37,713 nt of DNA. It comes from Nevskia sp. GTDB lineage: Bacteria > Pseudomonadota > Gammaproteobacteria > Nevskiales > Nevskiaceae. Each line of letters opens with the position of its first letter. The first letter of the stretch is position 1. The stretch spans positions 1 to 37,713 of the forward strand of contig JARLJS010000108.1 of assembly GCA_031291075.1 (NCBI GenBank). The letters are read 5' to 3'. Under the pieces are notes generated by a model. That model made no database searches. It saw nothing but the letters and a program-made list of their open reading frames with translations, and was not told the origin of the DNA. This document shows positions 32,052 through 37,713 of the stretch, one piece after another. The position numbers were made by a program, and so were the translations under genes.

Positions 32052-32825
32052 ATGACGAGCACGAAACGCAAGCCCGCGACCGCTTCCAGCCGCGGTCCCC
32101 GCACGCTGGCGATGGATATTGGCGGCACCGGGTTGAAGGCGTCGGTGCTCGACAGCCGGGGCCGCATGGCGGTGAAGGGCGTACGCATCGCCACGCCCTA
32201 TCCCTGCCGGCCTCCCACCCTGATCCGCGCGCTCGAAATGCTGGTAGCCCCGCTGCCGGCGTTCGACCGCATCTCCATCGGCTTTCCCGGCGTGGTGCGC
32301 GACGGCCGCGTCATCACCGCCCCGCATTTCGGCACCGAGGACTGGCAGGGCTATGCGCTGGAGCAGGCGGTCGCGCGCCGGTTCGGCAAGCCGGCGCGGT
32401 TGCTCAACGACGCCGAGGTGCAGGGCCTGGGCATCATCGCGGGACGTGGCCTGGAGGTGGTGCTCACCCTCGGCACCGGCGTCGGCAGCGCGGTGTTCAG
32501 CGACGGCCGACTCACGCCGCACCTGGAACTGGCGCACCACCCGCTGCACAACGGCAAGACCTACAACGAGTACATCGGCAACGAGGCGCGCCTGTCGATC
32601 AGCGCCCGGAAGTGGAACCGGCGCGTGCTGAAGACCATCGGCGTCGTCTCCACCCTGCTCAACTACGACCTGCTCTACCTGGGCGGCGGCAACGCGGCCA
32701 ACATCGCCTTCGACCTGCCGGAGAAGGTGCGGCTGGCCTCCAATGAAACCGGTCTCACCGGCGGCATCCGCCTGTGGGACGAGGACGTATGGCACGTCGC
32801 GCGGCCTGCCCGACGCAAGCGCTGA
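32052..32825 (+). CDS. ROK-type polyphosphate glucokinase-like protein
   Basis: The 257-residue protein has the ATPase-fold phosphate-1 motif LAMDIGGTGLKASVLD, the sugar-binding ISIGFPGVVRDG and LLNDAEVQGLG, and the phosphate-2 motif LTLGTGVGSAVFSDGRL. HLELAHHPLHNGKTYNEYIG takes the place of the classic ROK zinc motif (C-x-C-G-x-x-G-C), as in polyphosphate glucokinases. The family makes glucose 6-phosphate from glucose with polyphosphate or ATP. The start is strongly supported by ggaggtgat seven bases upstream. It is divergent from the PQQ dehydrogenase gene. Confidence 0.83.
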   Translation: MTSTKRKPATASSRGPRTLAMDIGGTGLKASVLDSRGRMAVKGVRIATPYPCRPPTLIRALEMLVAPLPAFDRISIGFPGVVRDGRVITAPHFGTEDWQGYALEQAVARRFGKPARLLNDAEVQGLGIIAGRGLEVVLTLGTGVGSAVFSDGRLTPHLELAHHPLHNGKTYNEYIGNEARLSISARKWNRRVLKTIGVVSTLLNYDLLYLGGGNAANIAFDLPEKVRLASNETGLTGGIRLWDEDVWHVARPARRKR

Positions 32826-32831
32826 GAACGG

Positions 32832-32863
32832 AAAAGCCCGCGATGACTCAAGTCATCGCGGGC
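32832..32863 (-). terminator. Rho-independent terminator for the secreted lipase gene
   Basis: gcccgcgatgac (32836-32847) and gtcatcgcgggc (32852-32863) form a perfect 12-bp stem with loop tcaa. On the minus strand the stem is followed by TTTTCC (32830-32835), and the lipase gene ends 27 bases before it. On the plus strand no T-run follows, though the hairpin could still slow transcription from the glucokinase gene. Confidence 0.88.
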
Positions 32864-32889
32864 CTGGATCAGCCGAGCCTACCGCGCGC

Positions 32890-34197
32890 TCAGTTCGGCG
32901 GCAGCGTCACCGGATCGGGCGCGGGCAGGTTGTTGCAGTTGTCCGGCACCGATTGGCCGGCCAGCCGTTCCGTCAGCCAGTGCAGGGCTTCCGGTGCGCC
33001 GCTCACCGCCACCACGAAGTGGTCGCCGGGGTAGAACTCCAGCTTCACGTTGCCGCCGTTCTTGCAGTAGTACTGCGCCAGCACCCGGGAATCGGGCTCG
33101 TAGATCAGGTCGCTGACGGTGCCGCCGTAGATGAACAGCGGCGCCGTGGGAGTCGCCTTGGCCAGCGAGTCGTCGGCGATGATGGTCTGGAACTGCGGCA
33201 GGCTCAGCACGTTCTGGTACTGCGGCAGTACGTAGTCGTTGATCTTCTTGAACGGCGCGCTCAGGATCGCGCCGGTGATGCTCTCGTTGGCCACCTGCGA
33301 GATCAGCTTCTGGCCCTTGGCGTTGAGATAGGGTTTCATGTCGACGTTGTAGGCGCGCGCGATGCCGGTGACGGCCGCGAAGAACACGCCCGCGAACGGA
33401 CCGCCGTCGATCAGCCTGGCCACGTTGCCGATATTGACCGGCACGCCGCCTTCGGCGATGCCCACGATGTTGAGCTGCGGCGCGTAGCTAGGCTGCAGTT
33501 CGGCCGCCCAGGCGGTGGCCTGGGCGCCGCCGGAGTAGCCCCACATCACCACCGGCGTGGCGATGCCCTTCAACTGCGCTTCCGACAACTGCTCGGTGGC
33601 CAGGATCGCGTCCAGCGTGCTGTGCCCGGCCTGGCGGCCCGCGGTGTACTCGGCATGCAGGCCCTCGAAGTCCGGCACCACCACTTTCCAGCCCTTGGCC
33701 ATGCCCAGGCCGAACAGGGCACCCTCGATCTCCGCGCCGGTGCGCATGGCGTAGGAGGATGAGAAGTTGAGCGTGTCGCTGTCCGTTGCCGTCTGGTAGG
33801 ACAGCAACGGGCTGTCGGCGGTGGCGGTGGACGGGATCAGTACGGTGGCGATGTTCATCACCGGCTGGTTGGAGTTGTCGGTGGTGGCGTACTGGATCTG
33901 CCAGGCCTTGACCTTGGTCGGCAGCGGAATCAACGGGAACGGCGTGAACGAGCCGTCGAACTCGAAGCTCACCTCGCGGCTGCCGAGCAGCGTGCCGTGG
34001 GCGACGTGGGGCAGGGGATTGGGCTGCACGTAAAACGGATCGTCGGACGGTTTGGTGACCGTGTCCGCCTGGCTGGTCGCCGCAGCGCCGAGCAGGGCGG
34101 TGCCGAGCAGGGCTGCGGCGAACCGGAAGCGGTTGGAATGAAGACCGGAATGCCGGCCGGCCACACGCGGACTGAGCTGCGCGAAACGCCTGTTCAT
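32890..34197 (-). CDS. Secreted lipase, LIP family (PF03583-like)
   Basis: The 435-residue precursor has a long basic N-terminus and a signal peptide (FAAALLGTALLGAAATSQA, cleavage before DTV). The mature alpha/beta hydrolase has the nucleophile Ser222 in WGYSGGAQAT (G-x-S-x-G), a likely Asp in GTVSDLIYEP and a likely His in YPGDHFVV. The segments DDPFYVQP, YQTATDSD, VVVPDFEGLHAEYTAG and YYCKNGGNVKLEFY match secretory lipases of the Candida LIP type found also in actinobacteria and some proteobacteria. It would release fatty acids from acylglycerols outside the cell. gaggag lies nine bases before the ATG, and a strong terminator follows the gene. Confidence 0.85.
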   Translation of the reverse strand: MNRRFAQLSPRVAGRHSGLHSNRFRFAAALLGTALLGAAATSQADTVTKPSDDPFYVQPNPLPHVAHGTLLGSREVSFEFDGSFTPFPLIPLPTKVKAWQIQYATTDNSNQPVMNIATVLIPSTATADSPLLSYQTATDSDTLNFSSSYAMRTGAEIEGALFGLGMAKGWKVVVPDFEGLHAEYTAGRQAGHSTLDAILATEQLSEAQLKGIATPVVMWGYSGGAQATAWAAELQPSYAPQLNIVGIAEGGVPVNIGNVARLIDGGPFAGVFFAAVTGIARAYNVDMKPYLNAKGQKLISQVANESITGAILSAPFKKINDYVLPQYQNVLSLPQFQTIIADDSLAKATPTAPLFIYGGTVSDLIYEPDSRVLAQYYCKNGGNVKLEFYPGDHFVVAVSGAPEALHWLTERLAGQSVPDNCNNLPAPDPVTLPPN

Positions 34198-34591
34198 CGA
34201 ATGAATCTCCTCTGCAAAGCTTGCGCTTTTTTTAATTTGGAATTGCCCTGGCGGGAATGGGCCAGCGGCCGTTCATCATCTGACGAAAGCGGCGGTGCCG
34301 AGGAGGTTAAAGCGGGCCAAAACGCTTAACACTAAAGGCCAAACGGTGTTCCGCAGGCGCCATGGTGCGATCGATCCCTGACTTATTTCACCCCCTCAGC
34401 CGGTTCCCGGGGCGTGCCGTGCGCAACTATCGGGGCGCCGCGGATGGAGGTTGCGGGCGCGTCCCCCGAAACAACGACTTGTCCATCGGGCGGGTGCGGA
34501 CGAGACCCCGCCGTTCCGGTCGGCGCTCGACCGGAACGGCGGTGGAACAGGGCTGGGCGGAGGCGGCGTGGCGGACTACAGCCGCTGCGCC
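34198..34591. other. Intergenic region with promoter and hairpin
   Basis: This 394-base region lies upstream of the lipase gene and downstream of a His-rich protein gene, both on the minus strand. The part next to the lipase is AT-rich, with a run of T (about 34229-34235), and should hold its promoter. A large perfect inverted repeat lies at 34508-34542. No convincing coding sequence was found on either strand. Confidence 0.4.
34508..34542. terminator. Perfect 14-bp hairpin downstream of the His-rich protein gene
   Basis: ccgccgttccggtc (34508-34521) and gaccggaacggcgg (34529-34542) form a perfect 14-bp stem with a 7-base loop. It is 50 bp past the stop of the minus-strand His-rich gene. Neither side has a T-run, so it may be a factor-dependent terminator, a transcript-end stabiliser or a protein site. 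Confidence 0.45.
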
Positions 34592-35038
34592 TCAGTGATC
34601 GTGGTCATGCTCATGTTCATGCTCATGCTCATGGCCATGTTCGTAGCCGCGTCCCTCGTCGTGGTCGTGGCGATACCCTTCGTCGTGACGGTCGCCCTCG
34701 TGGTGATAGTGAGGCACGTACACGTTGTTGTACCAGTCGTCCCGCACGAAGTAGACCGGGCGGCCGCAGGCGTTGTACTGGGCGCAATGGTGAGACCAGT
34801 GCCTCTCGTAGCCTGGTGGCACGTGCAGGTAGACGGGCGGGCCGACGTATTGCGGCGCCGGCTGGATCACCACCGGCTGCGCATACACCACCTGCGGTGG
34901 CTGCGGCACGTCGCCGATGTTGATCTGGCCATAGAAGCCGGGCTGGCCGACGCTGACCGACACGCCCACCTGGGCGGCCGCGAGGCCCGGCAGGGCACAG
35001 GCGGCCAGCGCTGCCGCGGCGAAAAGAATTTTCTTCAT
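34592..35038 (-). CDS. Secreted His-rich protein (metal-binding candidate)
   Basis: The 148-residue protein has a signal peptide (KKILFAAAALAACALPGLAAA, cleavage before QVGV). SVSVGQPGFYGQINIG is followed by a Pro/Val repeat zone (QVVYAQPVVIQPAPQYVG) and a conserved core VPPGYERHWSHHCAQYNACG with two Cys. The C-terminus is extremely His/Glu/Asp-rich and ends in a HE/HD alternation, encoded by tandem catgct-like hexamers near 34596-34635. The core family is common in Burkholderiales and Xanthomonadales and has no known function. The tail suggests binding of nickel, copper or zinc in the periplasm. It is divergent from another His-rich gene. Confidence 0.8.
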   Translation of the reverse strand: MKKILFAAAALAACALPGLAAAQVGVSVSVGQPGFYGQINIGDVPQPPQVVYAQPVVIQPAPQYVGPPVYLHVPPGYERHWSHHCAQYNACGRPVYFVRDDWYNNVYVPHYHHEGDRHDEGYRHDHDEGRGYEHGHEHEHEHEHDHDH

Positions 35039-35277
35039 GTAGCGCGTTCCTTGTTTGTGGAAGGTGGCAGGAGGCTATGCGCCAGGCACTGAACTGAACC
35101 TGAACGGCGAGCGCCCGGGTTCCGAGTATCCGGGCAGGCACGGCATGCGGCAAGGCCGCGCTCCTCCGGACGGCGCGGCGCCGCGCTGGTGGCCGCCGCA
35201 GCGCCGTTAACGTTTCGTTCAGGCAGCCCGGCGTATAAAGTCCGGAAGCGCCCGCATCCGGGCATTGGAGTCGCACC

Positions 35278-35688
35278 ATGAAACGCTTGCTGGGCTGTGC
35301 TGCACTGGGCTTTGCCCTGATCCTGCCGAACGTGTCGCAGGCCCACGATTTTCACCATGGCGGCCACGGTTACGACCACCACGGCTGGGGGCACGACGAC
35401 CACTATTACGGGCGCGGCTACGACCACGACGGTCCCGGCCTGGTCGGCGGCGTGATCGCGTTGCCGTTCGTGGCCGCTGCCGCGGTGGTGGGCGCCGCGG
35501 CCACCTTGGCGGCGGCGCCGTTCCAGGCGGCGGCGGGCTATGCGCCCGCTCCGGCTCCTGCCTACTACCCGCCGCCGGCGTACTATGCCCCGGCGCCCCG
35601 TGTGTACTACGCGCCGCCGGCACCGGTCTACTACGCCCCGCAGCCGGGCTACCCCGCCTACTACGGTCAGCCGCCGTCGGGCTATTGA
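35278..35688 (+). CDS. Secreted His-rich, Pro/Tyr-repeat protein
   Basis: The 136-residue protein has a signal peptide (KRLLGCAALGFALILPNVSQA). A short His/Gly/Asp-rich stretch follows (HDFHHGGHGYDHHGWGHDDH), then a hydrophobic helix (VGGVIALPFVAAAAVVGAAA) that could be a membrane or glycine-zipper-like segment. The rest is a low-complexity tail of P-A-P-x-Y-Y repeats. The His block suggests metal binding. The tail resembles surface- or wall-associated sequences. I cannot name the family. It diverges from the other His-rich gene across a 239-bp region that should hold both promoters, and ggag precedes the ATG. Confidence 0.75.
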   Translation: MKRLLGCAALGFALILPNVSQAHDFHHGGHGYDHHGWGHDDHYYGRGYDHDGPGLVGGVIALPFVAAAAVVGAAATLAAAPFQAAAGYAPAPAPAYYPPPAYYAPAPRVYYAPPAPVYYAPQPGYPAYYGQPPSGY

Positions 35689-35900
35689 CGATCGGCGCCG
35701 CCCATGTTTCGGGGCTGGCTGTGGGGCCGCCCCGACGCGGTCGCCGTTCGTCGGATCGGCATCCATGTAACGCGCTTAGGAGTATCCTCCTGCGCGCCCG
35801 ATGAAGAATTCGGGTAGCGTGCACGAAGCCGCGCAGGCTTCGGCCGTTGCCGCGCATGCTGGCATTCGTCTTGCGCGGTTTGCTTCACCGTCACCGACCC

Positions 35901-36398
35901 ATGAAGGAAAACGCGTTGTCCAAGGCAAGCAATCCGTCTCCCGCCCGCACCCCGGCCACCCAGCACATCCTCACCGAGCAGGAGATCCGCGCCCAGCCGT
36001 CATCGGAATACATGAGCGACGCGCAACTGGATTTCTTCCGCCGGCGCCTGCTAGAAATGCGGGTGGAAATCCTGGCGCGCGAACACGCCACCAAGGAGCG
36101 GCTGTACCACAACGAAAGCCATGCCGATCCCGCCGACCGCGCCACCGCGGAAGAGGAGCATTTCCTCGACTTGCGCCTGCGTGAACGCGAGATGACGCTG
36201 CTGCGCAAGATCGGGGAGTCGCTGCGCCTGATCGATTCCAGGGAATACGGTTATTGCAGCAAGACCGGCGAGCCGATCGGCATTTCGCGCCTGCTGGCGC
36301 GCCCCACCGCCACGGTCTGCGTCGACGTCAAGGACCGCGACGAGCGGCGGGTGACGCACTACAACGAGCGCCCCAACACGGACCGGCGCGAATTCTGA
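35901..36398 (+). CDS. DksA/TraR-family regulator with degenerate zinc finger (DksA2-like)
   Basis: The 165-residue protein has a disordered N-terminus (1-38) and the DksA coiled-coil. DPADRA (76-81) gives the two tip Asp residues (D-x-x-D-x-A) needed in the RNA polymerase secondary channel. A globular domain reads YGYCSKTGEPIGISRLLARP. Canonical DksA has four zinc cysteines; here the positions are Cys119, Thr122, Cys140 and Val143, so only two remain. This resembles Pseudomonas DksA2, which works without zinc. It should act with ppGpp on transcription, perhaps when zinc is scarce or under oxidation. I used the ATG at 35901; no clear ribosome site is seen, and the frame is open further upstream to 35847. 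Confidence 0.85.
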   Translation: MKENALSKASNPSPARTPATQHILTEQEIRAQPSSEYMSDAQLDFFRRRLLEMRVEILAREHATKERLYHNESHADPADRATAEEEHFLDLRLREREMTLLRKIGESLRLIDSREYGYCSKTGEPIGISRLLARPTATVCVDVKDRDERRVTHYNERPNTDRREF

Positions 36399-36423
36399 TC
36401 CGTTCGCGCCGGTCCGGCAGTGG

Positions 36424-36849
36424 TCAGGCGATCTTGAGGCGCACCGGCACGTTGCCCCGCGTGGCGTTTGAGTACGGGCACACCTGGTGTGCTTTCTCCA
36501 CCAGGGCTTCGGCCTGGGCGTGGTCCAGGCCGGGCAGCGATACCTGCAGCTCGATGTCGAGGCCGAAGCCGCCTTCCGAGCGTGGGCCGATGCCCACCGT
36601 GGCGGTGACGCTGGTGTCCGCCGGCACCTTGGGACCGCCTTGCGAGGCGACGAACTTCATCGCCCCGATGAAGCAGGCCGCATAGCCGCAGGCGAAGAGT
36701 TGTTCCGGATTGTTGCCGGCTCCACCGCCGCCGCCGAGTTCCTTGGGCGTGGTCAGCCTTACTTCAAGGCTGCCGTCGAGGGTGGCGGCGCGGCCGTCGC
36801 GGCCGCCGGTGGCTTTGGCGCTGGTCTTGTACAGGACGTTCACGGGCAT
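36424..36849 (-). CDS. ohr: Organic hydroperoxide resistance protein, Ohr/OsmC family
   Basis: The 141-residue protein has the Ohr layout. It has VLYKTSAKATGGRDGRA with the substrate-positioning Arg near 20, NNPEQLFACGYAACFIGAM with the peroxidatic Cys at 59 (and another at 54), and HQVCPYSNATRGN with the resolving Cys at 124. Ohr reduces organic and lipid hydroperoxides using lipoylated proteins. The start ATG has aaggag six bases upstream. No MarR-type OhrR gene lies beside it in this window. It diverges from the conserved hypothetical gene that begins 120 bp away, and converges on the DksA-like gene. Confidence 0.93.
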   Translation of the reverse strand: MPVNVLYKTSAKATGGRDGRAATLDGSLEVRLTTPKELGGGGGAGNNPEQLFACGYAACFIGAMKFVASQGGPKVPADTSVTATVGIGPRSEGGFGLDIELQVSLPGLDHAQAEALVEKAHQVCPYSNATRGNVPVRLKIA

Positions 36850-36969
36850 GGGGGGCTCCTTCGAAACCAGTGGATTGGACCGGCATCGCAGCCGCCGCGG
36901 GGGGCGGGACAATCCGCGCCGACGCCGGGGGTACAGCATACGCCTGTTCCCGCGCCCTACAATTCGGCC

Positions 36970-37536
36970 ATGGAAGACTGGGTGATCCGTGCGATGGCGC
37001 GCTGGCCGGATGTGCCGGCGCTGTTCGGCTGGTTGGGCCTGGACCGGCGCGGCCGCTGGCTGATCCGTGGCGAGCCGATCACACGGCCGCAGATCGTCGA
37101 AACGATCAACCGCAATTATGCGGCGGACGAATACGGCCGCTGGTATTTCCAGAACGGTCCACAGCGCGGTTACATGCGGCTGGAGTATGCCCCACTGGTC
37201 TTGCACACGGCCGGCGACGGCCTCCTGGCGCATACCGGCGCCTGCGTCGGACAGGTGCTCAACGTCTTCCTCGACGAGGAAGGATCGGTCCTGCTGCTGA
37301 CCGACCTGGGGCCGGGCCTGCTGGCGGACGTTGACCTCGACTGGGCGCTGTCCCGGCTCGAGGGTGAGGGTGGCCAGGTGCCGAACGAGGCGGCGTTGTC
37401 GCAGGCGCTGGCGCTGCCCTCGGGCGCGCCGACGGGTCTGCGCCTGCGCCTCGGCGCGCTGCGCCTGCCGGTGTTCAGGCTCGATGGCGCACTGGCGCCC
37501 GAGGTGCTCGGCTTCGTGCGGAACCCGCAGGCCTAG
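36970..37536 (+). CDS. Conserved hypothetical protein (DUF2946-like, name from memory)
   Basis: The 188-residue protein has no signal peptide. The N-terminal VIRAMARWPDVPALFGWLGL and the core INRNYAADEYGRWYFQNGPQ followed by RGYMRLEYAP match a widespread proteobacterial family with a W-P-x-V-P, N-Y-x-x-D-E-x-G-x-W-Y/F-F-Q-N-G-P-Q-R signature. I recall it annotated as DUF2946, but have not verified the number. The second half has beta-rich segments, including GACVGQVLNVFLDEEGSVLLL. Function is unknown. It diverges from ohr. Confidence 0.72.
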   Translation: MEDWVIRAMARWPDVPALFGWLGLDRRGRWLIRGEPITRPQIVETINRNYAADEYGRWYFQNGPQRGYMRLEYAPLVLHTAGDGLLAHTGACVGQVLNVFLDEEGSVLLLTDLGPGLLADVDLDWALSRLEGEGGQVPNEAALSQALALPSGAPTGLRLRLGALRLPVFRLDGALAPEVLGFVRNPQA

Positions 37537-37555
37537 ACAAAACCGGCGGGAAGAA

Positions 37556-37580
37556 GCCCCGCCCGCAATGCGGACGGGGC
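37556..37580 (-). terminator. Terminator-like hairpin after the Ala/Pro-rich gene
   Basis: gccccgcccgca (37556-37567) and tgcggacggggc (37569-37580) can form a long GC stem with one G-T pair. On the minus strand it is followed by cttctt, a short pyrimidine run. It lies between two converging genes and could end either transcript. Confidence 0.6.
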
Positions 37581-37605
37581 GAACTTTACCGATCTTTACC
37601 GCAGC

Positions 37606-37713
37606 TTATTTCGGGGCCGAGCCGGCATCGGGAGCCGGTGCCGACGCCGCGCCCGCATCCGCGGCCGGTGCCGCCGGCGCCGTTCCGGCATCCGGAGCAG
37701 CGGCGGGTGCCGC
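37606..37713 (-). CDS. C-terminal part of an Ala/Pro-rich protein
   Basis: The last 35 codons and TAA stop of a minus-strand gene are present, and the rest lies beyond the window. The visible tail is almost only Ala, Pro, Gly and Asp, with repeated APDAG units, and ends GSAPK. Such low-complexity tails occur on secreted or envelope proteins and on some translation factors, so no function can be assigned. A terminator-like hairpin follows within 30 bp, which supports a real gene end. Confidence 0.6.
   Translation of the reverse strand, partial: AAPAAAPDAGTAPAAPAADAGAASAPAPDAGSAPK

Noticed and set aside
32836-32863. Terminator for the plus-strand glucokinase-like gene
   Set aside because: The hairpin is real, but the T-run is only on the minus-strand side, so it fits the lipase gene.
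34362-34598. A short plus-strand open frame between the lipase and His-rich genes
   Set aside because: Arg/Gly-rich translation, contains a large palindrome, and has no ribosome site or recognisable motif.
34596-34640. A CRISPR-like or non-coding tandem repeat
   Set aside because: The repeats are hexamers in frame within the His-rich protein gene and encode its HE/HD tail; there are no spacers.

Overview
The window is GC-rich, gene-dense bacterial chromosome. The gene content (Anbu, LolA/LolDE-like proteins, a DksA paralogue, a PQQ dehydrogenase, Ohr) and the many GC-rich extragenic hairpins suggest a gammaproteobacterium near Xanthomonadales or Nevskiales. That placement is an inference. 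I see no rRNA, tRNA or CRISPR array. The first 1.35 kb differ from the rest: the window opens in the 3' end of an IS3-family element, followed by a lower-GC gene that looks like the C-terminal part of an nSTAND3-type STAND NTPase cut off by that insertion.

Layout. 1-1347: IS3 end and STAND remnant. 1561-2922: secreted DUF1329 protein. 3172-4200: NAD-dependent epimerase/reductase. 4414-6002: two-gene operon of a transglutaminase-like protein and the proteasome homologue Anbu. 6468-8455: FixL-like soluble PAS kinase and a single-domain receiver. 8500-20110, all minus strand: a biosynthetic and export cluster. 20363-23252: SCP2 protein, methyltransferase, a TPR-like protein and a FabI-family enoyl reductase. 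23471-24088: small secreted protein. 24305-27583: large GH94 phosphorylase-like protein. 27646-29561: DUF2182/DUF1326 pair and a low-molecular-weight phosphatase-like protein. 29628-31784: PQQ dehydrogenase with a cytochrome c domain. 32052-34197: polyphosphate-glucokinase-like protein and a secreted lipase. 34592-35688: two divergent His-rich secreted proteins. 35901-37713: DksA-like protein, Ohr, a conserved hypothetical and the end of an Ala/Pro-rich protein.

The most interesting part is 8500-20110. In transcription order it encodes an Sfp-type phosphopantetheinyl transferase, an acyl carrier protein, a hotdog dehydratase, a ketosynthase, a Cys-less chain-length-factor-like ketosynthase, a second dehydratase, a ketoreductase, a diiron ferritin-fold enzyme, a discrete malonyltransferase resembling those of trans-AT polyketide systems, a LolD-like ATPase, a MacB/LolE-like permease, a LolA-like periplasmic protein, an outer-membrane beta-barrel and a hotdog thioesterase. 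Many junctions overlap by 4 bp. The core resembles aryl polyene (APE) machinery, but the aryl starter ligase, ammonia lyase, acyl/glycosyltransferase and MMPL exporter of those clusters are absent. An oxidative diiron enzyme and what looks like a complete inner-membrane to outer-membrane lipid route take their place. I infer a polyunsaturated or otherwise modified acyl product delivered to the outer membrane. The adjacent SCP2, methyltransferase and divergent FabI genes may belong to the same pathway.
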